A stretch of DNA of 64,000 nt from Hevea brasiliensis (GCF_030052815.1 NC_079505.1:65501899-65565898), one strand, 5' to 3'. Shown: positions 22,082 to 35,664, counted from the first letter of the stretch. Program-made: numbers and translations. Notes: generated by a model not told the origin, from the letters alone.

Positions 22082-23488
22082 TTTCTTAATTACAATTTTA
22101 AATACTTATATATTTATATAATTAAATAAAAATATAAAACTTATTTAAATAGATAAAAATTTGAAATGAATAAGTATTTAAATTTGATATAATGATTTTT
22201 TATTATATTTAATATAAAATCAAAATTAATTTTGTTTTAAATAATTAATTATTCAAGAAAAGTCTACATAATTTTTTCTAATATATTTTTTTAATTTAAT
22301 AAATTTATAAATTAAAATATTTTATTGGCGTGAAAAAACTTATTTAAAAGTAGGACTAGTTAATAAAAAAATCTAAGCACTTTTTTATTTTATCTAAATA
22401 TTTAATTTAGCTCAATTTATCAAGATTTTAAAATAGTATTGATTTTATTCTATTTACCTAAATGAATCAAAATTCAAATTTAATTTTAATAATTTTATTA
22501 CTATTTTCAATAAAAATTATTTTTAATTTATTATACTAGAAAACAATTTGAAAATATAAAGCTAATTTATTTTATTTTTATTATTTTAATAAAATTAAAA
22601 TAAATGAAAATTTATTTATATATAAAAATAAATTTTAAATTCAGTTAAAGCTATATTTTTATCAATAATAATAATTAAAAAAAACTATAAATTTGTAACT
22701 AATAAAATGGTTATTCTAAAATTCTAATTCTTGATTTTTAATATTTAGTTAAAGCTTATTCATTACTAATATATATTTTTTTAAATGGCCACAAATCTGT
22801 AATGAATAAAATAGTGGTAATTAAATAAGATTAGAATTTAATATATATTTATATAAATGTAAACTTTTTATTTAATTAAATATTTAATTTTTAATAATAA
22901 TTTAGTAATTATGTTAATAAAATAGTTAATTTTTTAATAGCAATTTTATAATTATGTTAAGGATATTTTTGTTCACACTATTATTCTCCCTCTGTCCACA
23001 CACACATATAACAATTAAAAAAATAAATTAATGTAAGTAAGACTCGTTGTTTAATATTTTTTTATTAATTTATTATAATAAATTAAATAATTTTCAATGA
23101 TTTAACAATACTTATGAGATTAAAAATATAGAATTACTATATTAAGAATTGTTATAGAATTTTAGTATAAGTAGAATTATAATATTCAAATTTTAATTTA
23201 TATTAATTACTGTAATATTATAAATTGAAACATTTAAGAATTTAACAGTGGACATTATATTGCCAAATATTATTAGCAACGATGTTGTCTGAATAGAACT
23301 CATTGGTAAAAGTATTAATAGCGAATTTTGTGTCATTAAAAGTCAATGCTCATGGATAAGCCTCTTTGATAAAAATATTAGCGACAGATTTTCGTTGCTA
23401 ATATACATTATTGACAATGAATCATTAACCTGTCACTGCAAATACTTTTTTTTTTGTGTTTTTTAGAAATAATGGAGGGCATTTTTAG

Positions 23489-25332
23489 TGTCACGACTCA
23501 ACCTATAGACTGGACCAGCACTAAGATCTGAACCGGTTTAAAGCTCTTGATGCCTGTAGTAAGCTTAACTATTCCTTAATCTAATACTAAGGCCCATATT
23601 GAGCCCTATTTTAAGAAATCAACCGGACAGAATCTAGCCATAACATGGACCATCTAACGGGGAGTTTTTGACTCACCCGACCTATAAGCACAATATATAA
23701 CAATTTGGGGAGCTCAGCTCACCCTTCACATACTCATCATGTCATAAAATCAAATGGGAGCTTAGCTTCCTTATCTAATCCAATCATACATGCATTTAAC
23801 AGATTTACAGATCCAACATGGTATTATATTACAGACCCAAATTAAATAAAATACTTCTAACATATGCAGAGTTCTAGAATTTAGTAAAGTTTTACAAAAT
23901 ATAATAGATATTACTAAATGACCTGTGAAGAAGAAAGGCGGGTTAGAGCTCAATAATAAATCTCCTGTATCATGAAAAAATAAGGTGAGCAGGAGTGAGC
24001 GTTCGACTCAGAAAGTAAAATACCAATTTTAAGTACAATTTTTATAGTTATCTAAAGCTAATGTATCCTAAAGAGTAGAATGTAATACCTTCATAGTTTT
24101 CATACAATTCACATCGTAAACAACAAAAAAGTAATTTGAAACACTCACACACCCATATAATATTCAAACAGTATATATATGCGAGCTGATCCCCTATGCA
24201 ACTCTCTTAATCCAACCTCTGTCAGTGAGTACATCTCAAGCTGGACTTTCTCTTAATAGACCAAATGTGGGGGCCAACGAGATCATCTCGAGCCGTGCCT
24301 ACCTCAGCTTATCCATAAAATAATCGGGTCCCAGTGAGTTAAGCTCCAGCCGCGTCCACCCGTCCTGTCCATATTCAATATCACACACCACACGCACGCC
24401 AACACACGCACACTGCTCCAAATTACCATAAAATAGCATTCATAACATTTCATCAAATAAAGATGCAAGATAAAGCATGCCTAGTATTTAACTACATAAA
24501 TATATATTTATAAGTAATGCATGGGCATGCTTGAACATATAATAATATTAAAATTATAGTTAAAATCAATATTTTACTCACAAACGTAAATTGAGGTCAA
24601 TGTGGTGGCTGGGCAGAGAAGGAAAGCTGTCCCGGCTCACCTGACAATTACATTACATTTATTTAATATAATTGACTCAATATAAGCTTAAAAAGAATCA
24701 AAGACACTCTAAGTTGTACCAAAAATCCTGCAGAGTTCTCCCTATACCTAGAACCTACCCAACCGCAAAAATGGCTCAAAAATACACTTCTATATCTACA
24801 AGTCATACAACCATATCTCAATCATATCACATGGCCCCTCCTGGGCCCATCCAAACAGTCAACAACCACAATTTTAAAAATTACAATTTAATCCCTACAA
24901 CTAACCCTTTTTGCAAAAACTACTAAAATGAGCTCTAAAAATTCTGAAATTTTGCTTCGCGGTCCTTAGCAATATTACTAAGCTAATACAAAAGGAATTA
25001 TAATTTTCTAACTACTCACAAATATTTTATGAAATTTTATTCTAAACCCAGCACTATAAAATTGAAGAAACTTGGATTTTGGATTTACCTATGTCAATTC
25101 TGTCGCTTGAAACGCATCCGAGGCTTCTGAAAATGGTAGAGTAGCCTATAACTTGAACCCGATTCTGAAGTGATTTCAGCAGCTTATCTGCTCAATCAGA
25201 AATTGTAGATTCAGGTGACGGTCGAATTGCCACAAAACGAAAGTACCTACGCAAATCCCACAACACCAGTGGTTAGACTAAAATATTTTTATTTATATAT
25301 AAAATAATTATTTAAAAATTAGGGGTGTTACA
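23489..25332 (-). mobile_element. Solo gypsy LTR, 1844 bp
   Basis: It starts TGTCACGACTC and ends GGTGTTACA, with a perfect 5-bp duplication TTTAG (23484-23488 and 25333-25337). Its left end is homologous (inverted) to the end of the LTR occupying 1-2513, so both belong to one family. No internal region remains. Short open frames inside it have no recognisable protein features. Confidence 0.9.
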
Positions 25333-28300
25333 TTTAGAAATTTCAATAGTGAAACTAGGATTTAAGATTAAGGAGGACAAACTTAACAAAAAAAAAAGGG
25401 ATGTATAAAGGCCTATTCCATAATCAAAATTAGAATGAATATTTTTTCTACCTTGGTTCAACAAGAAATTAATATTCAATTCCCTTTGAGGCATCACTAC
25501 ATTCAAAATTAATATTAAAATATGAAATTTAATTAAATTTTATATAACTTTAATTTGGTATATAATCTCATTAGCAAAATGAGGAAAAATTAACTAAAAA
25601 AAAATCTTATTTATAAGACTTACAAATATCATGATTTTTAATAATTCTACGAATCAAATATAATAATAATAATAACTTACTCAATTGCAATGAATTAAAG
25701 TATAATTTGAGAAAAGCTCATATAAGAATCACAATAAGATGATTTTCAAACATGGCCATTAACAATTTCAAGGATTAATGATAATTACAATAAGTTACGT
25801 AATTATTAATTTTTTAAGATAACCTAATTATTAAAATTAATAAAACTTTAAAAGTATAATATAAATTATCAAATTTTTCATATTTTATTATATTTAAAAA
25901 AATTAAAATGAAAAGCAAAAAAAATAAATTTATAAAATAGATTTGAATACTTACAAAATGCATACAACTATAATAATTTTTTTATTTGAAAATTCAGAAA
26001 AAAAAAACTAAAAAAAAAATACAAATGCAAAATTATTCATCTTATTCTCAAATTTTACAACTGAATTTAATTCTTTATCCTTAACTTTCTTTGTGTTTGA
26101 CCTTGTTCAACTTTTCTAACAAACAGGACAAAATCAAAATTTTTGTTTATCTTTTTATTTACATCAAAATTTAAGGAGGTAAATATTACATTTAAAAAGG
26201 GAGAAATATTAAATTTTAAGGGGGATATTTTTAAATATAATTTTTTCACAATAATAGAAAATTTAAAAAAAAATAAAATAAAATAGTGGGCAGCTGCCCT
26301 CTCATGCTAAACGCGGCTTCGCCTTGGATTCCCTAAAAAATAAACATTTAAGGAAAATAAAGAGTTAAAATATAGAACGGTATTCATTAATTCTTATCAA
26401 CTTTATATGAAACATGTTGAGAATTTTACACCGAAAGAATATGAAGTAAAAAATGTAATAGAAGTAAAAAAGTAATATAAAAGTGATTAGGGTGTAATAT
26501 TAAATTAATTAATTATTTTAATGTATAAATTAATTTAATTATTTATATAAAATCATAATAAAATAAATTAATATGTAATTTGTCAAATATTTTCTCTAAA
26601 TTTAACTCAAATTAGATTGTGAATTTCAACTGCTTGTAAAATTATACTAATTATTAAGTGATAATCATGTAGATGCACTTGAGAGGATAGTATTGAGAAT
26701 TACACATTGAAATAATATGAAGTTGAAGGGTAATATATAATTAATTAAATTGTGATATTAAACTGGCTAATCATTATAATGTGTAAAATAATCTCAAAAA
26801 TTTATATAAACTTAGATTAAAACTAAATTATAATATTAAATTAAATAATAATTTTAATATATAAAATAATTCAAATAATTATATATAAATTCAAATTAAA
26901 ATAAATTAATACATAATTTATTTAACACTTTCTCAAAATTTAACGAAACACATCATAAATTTTAATATCAATAAACTTATAATAAATGACATTCATAGAA
27001 GGCGATATAAAAGTTTTAAAAAGGTGGTTGTAAGTGGCAGGATAATAGAACATGATTGCATAAGAAGATAAGGATTGAAAACTGAAAAAGACCAAAACAG
27101 ATTTTTTTTTTTTAAATTATATTTATTTGCTTTAGAATCATCATCATCATCTTCATCATAAAGAAATAAACCTCTTTTGGGTAGACATAAAGGAATGGAG
27201 TATGTTAAGAATATGTTATCCAAACTTTAGAGGGATTTTTATAATTCAACTAATTTTAAAATTAGTTGAGTTTTTCGGTTCCAATCAAATAATTTTCATG
27301 TTTATTGCTTTAAACAAATGCTTATTTTAAAAAGAAATTTATTATTTAATTTTTTTATTTTAATAAAATTAATTATTTAATATTTTTATTTTAAAAAATA
27401 TATCAGTTAATTTTTTATTTTAATTTTATTTATTATTTAATCCTTTTAGTCATTATAAACGTTAATTTAAATTTTATTTAATTCTTGTAATTTGAAAATT
27501 ATAATTATATAGTTTTTTTATTTTCCAGCCTTGAATTATTTAGTACCCTTAACAATAATTTTTTTCACTTAAATATATTGACCTAAAAAATTTAATTTGA
27601 ACTAAATGGAGGGATTAAATACTAAATGAAACAAAAATCTAAGTACTAATAATATATTTTTCAAAATAGAGGACTAAATAACTATTTTTGTTAAAATAAA
27701 AGTAATAAATAATGATTACTCTATTTTAAATATTGAACACTCCTTGTTATTAACTAAACAATAAATAAATTAATAGAAAATATTTTTCTTTTTGACTTAT
27801 TTCTTAAGTTCCCTAAATATTAAAAAATGTGGAAAACATTTTTTTAATAAAATATTTTTCACAAAAAAAATGAAATTTTAATAGGAAAATATTATTTATA
27901 GTCTTCATTTGAGAAGGTAACTCAATTAATATATAGTAAAAAAAATATAATGTAATACAATTAAATTTTTATTAAAATATAGCATAAGAGTGTTAGAATG
28001 AATTAATGTCTATTTAATTGGATTTTTGAAGTTAGTTTGTAGTAACTGAAATGTCGATAACTAATAGGTATTTAATAAATAAAAGTTTATAATTTTGTTT
28101 ATTTAATGAAGACTTTTGTCTTAACTTAATCAGCTTATAAGCTATAAAAATAAATTAATCTATTTATTTATAATAATTTTTAAGTTTATAATTTAAATTT
28201 ATAAGTTTAAGAAAGTTTATAATTTTGTTTATTTTACGAAGGCTTTTATCTTAACTTAATCAACTTATAAGCTATAAAAATAAGTTGATATGTTTGTTTA

Positions 28301-29100
28301 TAACAATTTTTGAGTTTATAAGTTAAAAAAATTAGTTGGGAGACTCAACTTTTCAATTGGGTGTTTATAAAGCTTGTGTTTATAAGTTAGTTTAATCAAA
28401 TATTTTTCTATATTATCCTCTTTTATTTTGAAAATTTCATTATAAATCTCATTTAATATTTTTTAATCATTTTAATAATAAATATGTTTATAAACAATTC
28501 TTTTACCAAACACATTAACGGTTTATCAATTACTTAAAAATATTTTAATTAAATACGTAATTACTTAAGATTTTAAATGCGTATAAACTTAAATTATTCA
28601 TAAGCTAAGCTAAATATCTTAATAGGTCAAATAACAATTAGTGGACTATATAACATGAGGTACTTTTTTTTAATAATTTTCATTGTAAATGTGATTAAAT
28701 TATTAATTGAGTACTTTTAAATTCTGTTTTGACTTGTAAAAGTAAAAATTTAAAAAATATAAAGATTAAATTATTAATTGAGTCAATGTTATAGTTATTA
28801 TAAAATTTAAATTCATATGAAAATAAATTTAATAATTATTAAATTAAATATTTATATTTAAATTTATGTAATCATTATAAGTAATTAATTCTATATAAAT
28901 TTTGATAAAATATTTAATATAATTATTATATAACTTCTTGTTCTATGAAAGTGAATATCAAAATATTAAGAATTTAATTAATTTGATTGAAATCTATATT
29001 AATGATAATTTATTTAATTTTAAAAATATAAAATTAAATTATTAATTTCTTCAAATTTTAGATTGAAATTTATTTAAATATTAATAAATCTGGCAATTTA
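25333..29100. other. AT-rich non-coding interval
   Basis: No gene is supported. Two diverged copies of an AT-rich block lie at about 26395-26640 and 26695-26960 (shared gagaattacacattgaaa-like start). A diverged tandem pair is at 28084-28322. A short GC-richer stretch near 26285-26335 (gggcagctgccc, cggcttcgcct) resembles an end of a non-autonomous DNA transposon but lacks identified boundaries. Confidence 0.6.
28084..28322. repeat. Diverged tandem repeat, period ~131 bp
   Basis: The segments 28084-28191 and 28215-28322 share agtttataattttgtttatt and cttataagctataaaaata blocks in the same order, with scattered substitutions. It resembles internal duplication within an AT-rich MITE. Confidence 0.7.
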
Positions 29101-29333
29101 ATAAATGGCAGTAAAAGAAAGAAAAGAGATATTTAGATAGATGCCTTCATCCTGTTCTGGTGCCCCCCTAGATCGGCGCAATAGCATTTCGAATCCACAA
29201 AACGACAACACCTAACGATGACAATCCAACGGTCTAAAATCGCTAGCTAGTGGTCAAAATAACCTTCAAATCTTTTTGTTTTTATAATAAATTTTTTTCT
29301 TAAACCCACAAGTAAATCTCGTCCACAAGAAAG

Positions 29334-29345
29334 TGCCACGTGGCA
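29334..29345. promoter_or_regulatory. Perfect palindromic G-box upstream of MIR156
   Basis: tgccacgtggca is a 12-bp palindrome around CACGTG, about 400 bp upstream of the miRNA. G-boxes bind bHLH (e.g. PIF) and bZIP factors in plants. Regulation of MIR156 by such factors is known in Arabidopsis; a role here is inferred. Confidence 0.5.
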
Positions 29346-29726
29346 CATCATCTCCTGTCCCATTTCTGCCGTCACTCTCCACTGTTCGTGCGAATGGGAT
29401 TTCATTTTCTTTCTTTCCAGGTTTTAAGCAACTCAGTCATGTCCGACCCATTTGCACCCCAGCACAACTTCACCAGAAAAGCACTGGACTCATCTCTTCT
29501 CTCTCTTCATTTATTACTATTGTTCAAGAAAAAGAAAAATGTTTTTGGGTTCTTAAAGTCAAGAACTGCTGAAGAGAGAGCATCAAGAAAAACGAATGGG
29601 TTTTCTTTTGGTTGATTTGGGAAACCCTAGCTATGGAGTGGGGTTTGCAGTTTTATATGAGGTTGTGGGTTTTGTGGATTCAGATCTGGAGGGTCAAAAG
29701 AAAAGAACCAAAAGAAAAGAAAAAGA

Positions 29727-29843
29727 GGGACACTGGAGAGACTGACAGAAGAGAGTGAGCACACACAGGCAATTGTATGAGGCCATACCATTGCAGAGGT
29801 GCGTGCTCACCTCTCTTTCTGTCAGCTTCCCACTTGCAAGTGT
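29727..29843 (+). ncRNA. MIR156: MIR156 precursor hairpin
   Basis: The 20-mer TGACAGAAGAGAGTGAGCAC at 29743-29762 is the canonical miR156. The opposite arm at 29805-29826 (gctcacctctctttctgtca, then gc) is the star strand. Pairing is complete along the duplex except for two single-base bulges in the star arm. The upper stem continues through gcaat/attgc and gtatg/catac to a short loop (aggc), so the fold is a normal plant pre-miRNA. miR156 guides cleavage and repression of SPL transcription factors and sets the juvenile-to-adult transition. The primary transcript probably begins within the preceding ~400 bp (TC-rich stretch at 29490-29520); its exact start and introns are not determined. Arabidopsis has several MIR156 loci, and I cannot say which member this is. 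Confidence 0.95.
29743..29762 (+). ncRNA. miR156: Mature miR156 (5' arm)
   Basis: Exact match to the conserved 20-nt miR156, starting with U and lying on the 5' arm as in all plants. Confidence 0.96.
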
Positions 29844-29966
29844 TTCCTCACAACTTCCTTAAACCTTTATTTTGATTCTTGATTCTTGATGCATACAACA
29901 CTCAAACTGCTCATAATTAATTCTTGGTTCTTGATATGCGCACAAACACAGCCTATTTCTTGCTTG

Positions 29967-30010
29967 CTTCTTCTTCTTCTTCTTCTTCTTCTTCTTCTTC
30001 TTCTTCTTCT
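29967..30010. repeat. (CTT)n microsatellite
   Basis: About 14-15 uninterrupted CTT units, 140 bp after the miR156 hairpin and probably inside the primary transcript. It creates a spurious leucine-rich open frame. Confidence 0.93.
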
Positions 30011-30362
30011 ATTTATACTGCTACTAATAAAGACTTGTATTTCTCTCTCTAGAAAAATAGAAATCTCCTCCGCATGTCCTGGTTACCATACCCTTCCAGT
30101 CCAGGAAGGACACCTTTCTTTATGGCACCTTCTGCTTTATGGAACCTTTCTTTCTTTCTTTCTCGTCACAGGCACTCAAAAATTATATATTTCTTTTGGA
30201 AGCACCGAGCCGGTGGCAATGACGGGGAATGTTGTTGAGTTGATCAGAGGTCAGGTCTTTCTATCATTAATTGGTTATATATATATATATACATAAAGAA
30301 AAATTAAACCACTTGACTGTTTGTGATGATATATTTATATATTATATTTAAAAACTTGTCAT

Positions 30363-30436
30363 GGAGCTTCGAAGCGTGATTTTCCATGGTCCTCTTTGGT
30401 AGAGGAAAGGACCATGCGAGTATTCTTTGAAGGTAC
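30363..30436 (+). other. Imperfect hairpin downstream of MIR156
   Basis: CATGGTCCT (30385-30393) pairs with AGGACCATG (30408-30416). Beyond an internal loop, CTTCGAAG (30367-30374) pairs with CTTTGAAG (30425-30432, one G-U). The structure could form in the same primary transcript. It does not match any miRNA I recognise. Confidence 0.35.
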
Positions 30437-30516
30437 GCCTCGTCACTATTCGAATTTAACGGAAAACGGTATTTTCGAATCTAAATATCATCATTCAACT
30501 TTGTTTTATCTGTAGC

Positions 30517-30542
30517 TTATTATTATTATTATTATTATTATT
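30517..30542. repeat. (TTA)n microsatellite
   Basis: About eight uninterrupted TTA units. Confidence 0.9.
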
Positions 30543-30705
30543 GGTTTTATTTGCTTTCTTCTTTGTTTTCTGGAGACCATGCAAGGTAAAGAGTTTTTGA
30601 TCTCCCTTAAATCTGCTTTTGATTTGGGGCTTTAATTTGGTCTAACCTCAAGTGGGTTTCCATAAAATCACTTGATTTTTTCCTCTTCTTGTTGATTATT
30701 GTTAG

Positions 30706-30914
30706 GGACATTTATTCCTGCAGCAAACTGCAGCTTTCGAGTTGTCTCTCATCTCATGGACTCTTTTCTAGTAGACAAAATGGGACCCTTATCAAAATGG
30801 GTCTCTGCTAAGGTGCCAAATATGGGAAGGATTTCTTGTTCCCTTTTATGGTCAGATATGCGCTATTCTATGGCTAAAAGGGAAGTTTTTGCTGAGAATT
30901 TCCATGTTCACAGG
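30706..30914 (+). other. Exon-like segment, possible upstream exon
   Basis: The segment is preceded by a pyrimidine-rich stretch ending ttgttag and followed by a strong donor cag|gttagt. It is open from an ATG at 30756 (MDSFLVDKMGPLSKWV...) to the donor. Splicing to the acceptor at 39458 would keep the frame into the AP2/B3 protein (HVHR joined to NMSGKD). The implied intron is 8.5 kb. I recognise no domain in it. It could instead be a non-coding exon of the MIR156 transcript, or chance. Confidence 0.25.
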
Positions 30915-33900
30915 TTAGTAATTGATTCTGTCAGCTAATTTTTCTCGATCTTTTCTTGGTTTCCTTTAAAGGAAGGTATTTCTTCCTTGCCAAAGGGCTA
31001 TAAGTTTCGTTATTTGAAGTATTAAAAATCAGCCTTTTATCGTTTTTCACAGCACTTATTGTTTTGTTTGGCTTTTGCGGGAACTGCTTCTTTTTGCTGC
31101 TGCCTCCACGAAACAGGTCCGTTTCATCTTTGTTTTAATTTACTGATAGATTCTGCAACTTTTACTGCTTTTTCTTCTGATTTTATGTGTTTTCTTTTAA
31201 TCGTTTGTGTTAGATTTGGAAAATAACTTGTTCCTGTTCGCTTCTGTTCTGTCAAGATTTTGGGCCTATTGACTGCTCATATCAGTTGCTTTAAAAGAAG
31301 AATATAATCCATTAAAGAAGGATTAAGAAATCGGTTAATGGTAATTAAGAATTAGTTGACAGAAATTTTGGCTTGTAATCCTTAACTAAATTATTACCAA
31401 CTTAATGCCACCAATTGTACAATTGCTTTTAGTATGTATATCAATGTAGACTGTTTGCATGCAAAATAAGAAGCAGATAATTGTCTCAACTACAAATTTA
31501 TGTCAATGGATTTCATTGATAGATTAATGATTTTCTTTATGCTTCAATATGATCATTTTAAAGTTTTGGGTTGCAAAAATTGCCCTAATTGGTATTTTTG
31601 GTATGGCATGCTTAAATCAAGGTTGAATGATTTGGTGTATATTTTAGTCAATGAGTCACGTAAACCACTTTGTGTTATGGTGGACTATAATTTAGTATAG
31701 GCCTATGATAATCATTGTCTTTAAGATCCCTTTCTATGGGGAACTAGACCATTAGGTTTGTGGGGTGTACAGGAACTCTTTTCAAATAAAGAAAGAAAAA
31801 GACAGTATGGTCTAATCAGTTTTTCAAGTTAAAAAATTTCGAACAAATTGTTAACATAAGAGAAAAGTAATGAAATGGAAGCCGCTATCTTTGTAGCAAT
31901 ACACTAGAAATCCATAGTATTGCATATGCTCTCCCAATTTCATTCAAACATAAGCCAAAACTTCTGTATATATTTCTGTTTTAGACAAATCTTTCAATTG
32001 TACTAATTACATCCTTGACTTTGGAGTGTTTGCGTCAATTGTAGTTATTAATTCCTCGTTGTTAATGTTTAAATGATTTAGCATTAGATTGCAAACCTTT
32101 CTTGTTATCCTTGTGCTCATTAACCATCAAAATCTAAGACTATCATATATACATTAATCCATTTTGGTATAAACTAGTGATACATGTGCATATGGCATGA
32201 CATTCTTTGATGTTAACAGGTCTAATGACTCCCATTGATAGGATACCATTTATATATAAATATAAAAAAATAGAGAAAATAGGATAAAACTAATGTGAGA
32301 TATCTAGAGTATGATATTTAAATGTGGATATAGCATATGTCTCTTTTGGATGCCATATTAACATGGGTTGCCTTGTCATGTCCATGTAGAATTGGTTCAT
32401 GTATAAACAAGGCCAATATTAGAAAGGACTATATTGACAAATAAAACCCTAAATTTGAGGATATAATTGAAACAATTGAAAGGGGAACAAAATGAACACA
32501 TGATAATTTTTGGGACATTATACATTTAAAGAGCTTATTTTAATTTTTTTACTAATCTATATGTTTGTATCAACTTGACAGCTGATCTTATATTAGCATA
32601 AATGTCATGGCTGGAATTAAAAAAGAAAAGAAGATTTTTTTTTTTTTCTTTTAAACCATTATGGTATTTCTTATTTTTCTTTCATGTTCCTTTGTTGCCC
32701 ATAATGTACTTTATTTATTAATTAGTTAGTGATGCTGACCAGAATACTTTATTGTATGTTCCCTGAGGTTCACAAATCTCATACCAACTTAATTTTTCTT
32801 TTAATTCAGTTGTAACCTTAACTTCTTTGATCAATTATTATGTTAGAGCCAATCTTTTATCCGTGTCATTTTTTGTTGTTCTGCAGTCGTTAAGAAAATT
32901 ATATAATTAAAACATGCTTGTTTCTCCTCTTTGATGTATTGAAGAGAAAAGAGATGGCTGCAACAAGTGAAAAGCATAAATCATATTTTTTACTTGTTTC
33001 ATCATGTAGTTTTTTCATAGATTCAGTTTTTATCTATTGGACAACAACCATCAAAAGAAAGGATAAAAAAATGCCTGGATACCCCTTTTAACTTTTGCTT
33101 ACTTTTGTTGCTCTCGTGAGTCTTGTTTGTATTTGATACATGCTTCTAGCATAAATAAACTCCATTGATTCATGTTAATCAACCGTTACAGATATCCATG
33201 GAACCATGGTTAGGCATAAAAAATTTCAGATGATGGTAAAATACATGGTGTATTTAATCAATTTCTTTCTAATTTTAATAATTCAAGTGTTTGATAGTGA
33301 ATTTCAAAATGGATCAATGGGAAAATATAGTTTGGTAATTGTGGAGACAAAGCTAACTGATATTCCCAAAAGATTTGTTTCAATTTTGTAGTGTTGCTTT
33401 TGTATATAATTTATACCATTTGACTGTATTTTTCCATGCTCATCTCCAAATCAATTTTTGGAGGTATTCCATGAGGTATTATTAGTTTATGAGGTCTATC
33501 GCGGGAGTTTTAATTATTTGCAAGTTGACTCATAATTATGCAATGTATATATTGATAACTTTCAATCCTATTTTCTAGAGAACTTTACAAATTGTTGGTT
33601 AGAATTTATTTTTAATGGATCATGATATGTAAATAATATTTTTGAATAAAAAGAAGATAGTGATAATGCCAGCGACAATATGGTTATCGTCACAAAGGTT
33701 AATTTACCTACTAGGATAAAATGCTTGTTTCAAATGATCAAGATTATCTATAGAATGTTCATTGTATGATAGGCAGATATAGAAATATTTTTTAGATGAA
33801 TACTAAACTAAAAAATTGCAGAATTCTGCTATGTAATGAACTGAACAAGTTCATACTTAAGAAATGTGTAAGAAAATTTTTATTAAATGCACTGTTCCCT

Positions 33901-35664
33901 ATATTAGGATCAAATATTGGTGAATCTTTTGTGAGTCAAAACACGAACAGAATAATAAGACATTTATTTCCTTATCTTTTGGTGTATTTTGTTGCTTCTA
34001 TGAACCATCGTTAATCAGTCAATCTTTATGAAATCCTTTTGGCATCATTGACTTTCCTATGAGAGCCAGAAACAGTGTTGGATGTTTTTTAATCATAATA
34101 CAATTGTGGTTTATATTTGCATCTGGATAGGATTTCTCTTGTTGCAATTCATTAGAAAGGACTTTAGATACTTAGAGAGAGAGAGAGAAGCAAGGACATC
34201 AGAATGGGTTGGCAAAGAGGCTGATCACATAGTAGACCTACAAGAAAAGAAAATCAAAGGATTGAAAGTGCACGCTTCAAAATATAAGCAGATAATTAGC
34301 TAGTATTAGTTGTTTGATTTATTGATTTTGAGGATGACGCTATGAAGCTGTTTAAGAATGTTGAATAAAGGAGAATAAAAGGTTTCATGTCTTTAGCATG
34401 TAGCAATTGATGGGAGAAAAGTAAGAGGGAAGAGCAATTTAAAGTGCTTTTAATGATTAGATATATGAGAAGTCCCTTTGGTCATCGAAATGGTAATTAA
34501 TTAGTAAAATAAATTGTCAATTCAGTTGAATTAAACTTAATCTTATTTGTTCTCTAACTTTTAAGGTGATTCTAAAAAGCCTTGTCAACACTTATGGTTT
34601 GGTAGGGCCTTATCTTTTTATTTGCTTATTCTTTTATACAATTTTGTTGATAGTGCTTAGCACTTTCATTTCTGTTATTGTGTACTTTATCTAGAATGAA
34701 TTTTCTTTCCATATTCAAAAGTGTAGCTATTTTAATATTTGATAAATTAAGTACAAACGAAGGAGTGTGTCCAAGTGATCTGAGTGAAGAAGACAAGAAA
34801 TATACCAAAAATGATGTGGGTGAAAGTGATTGGTGGAGAATTTTTTTTTTTTTTTTTTTTTTAAAAAAGAGAAGACCAATACAATTAGGTAGATGAGCTA
34901 GTGTAGACTATAGAAGAGTGAGTGAATTCAAGTAGTGGGAGCCAATAGAGAAAACAATTTAGAATTACAGATGCTAGCAGAAAGTTTAATCCTAACCAGA
35001 ATGAAATGGAGGAAAATAAAAGGACGTAATTGTTAATTCTACTCATTATTTGTATCTTGTTTGAGGCCTCAACAAAATGTGTAGTGTAAAGCATTTTGCC
35101 ATCCATGCAAGAGCAATAGGCAGGTATATGTTAATAAATATTCCATAAAATTATTTTAGAATATAGGCAATTTACAGGTAAATGTTAATAAATATTCAGT
35201 AAAAGTTATGGTAGAATAGATAACAACACTGAATATTTTATCGGAAACTGAATTGTGTGAATGCTACAATATGGTATGATATACCCCAAAAACAAATTAA
35301 TTTAAAATATGCAAAGTTGAGACAGAAAAATTGCATTTTTGGAATTGGTACGAAACATGTTTGACAACCTGAATTACACTAGCATGAATTGGAGTCTTTG
35401 TTTGGATTGAGATGAAGGCTGCTACACTTTCCTTTAAGCCATAAAATTCTTTGCAGTGTTTTTTTGTATGAGTCATGATCCATGATCTTCAACTAACAAT
35501 ATGTTAATGTGCGAGTAGTTATACAATATGTTAATGTGCAACTATCAATATGACTCAAAATTTAAATTCTTTTCTAGATGTCCGTGAGATTACCATTCTT
35601 CTGTTGGAGGAATGTGCAAGTAGCTTTACAATATTTACAAGCTTGTTATTCAAGTTGTACAAGA

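Larger units (their letters stand above)
20207..23488. other. AT-rich non-coding interval
   Basis: Very AT-rich sequence with no credible gene. It contains an (AT)n tract (21513-21542) and a 48-bp perfect palindrome (22034-22081). A stretch at about 23270-23410 with repeated gcgacagattttcgttgct-like motifs recalls subterminal repeats of plant DNA transposons, but ends and duplications were not identified. Confidence 0.6.

Noticed and set aside
23270..23410. CACTA-type transposon end
   Set aside because: Motifs such as gcgacagattttcgttgct are suggestive, but no CACTA terminus, partner end or 3-bp duplication was found.
29333..29615. Short frames just upstream of miR156
   Set aside because: They overlap the probable promoter and leader of the miRNA gene, with no domain or conservation evidence.
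29886..30296. 136-codon frame with a leucine run after MIR156
   Set aside because: It is driven by the (CTT)n microsatellite. The rest has no recognisable protein character and lies in the likely non-coding MIR156 transcript.
34082..34303. 73-codon frame in the long interval before AP2/B3
   Set aside because: Low-complexity charged tail from a gagaga run; no splice context or family match.
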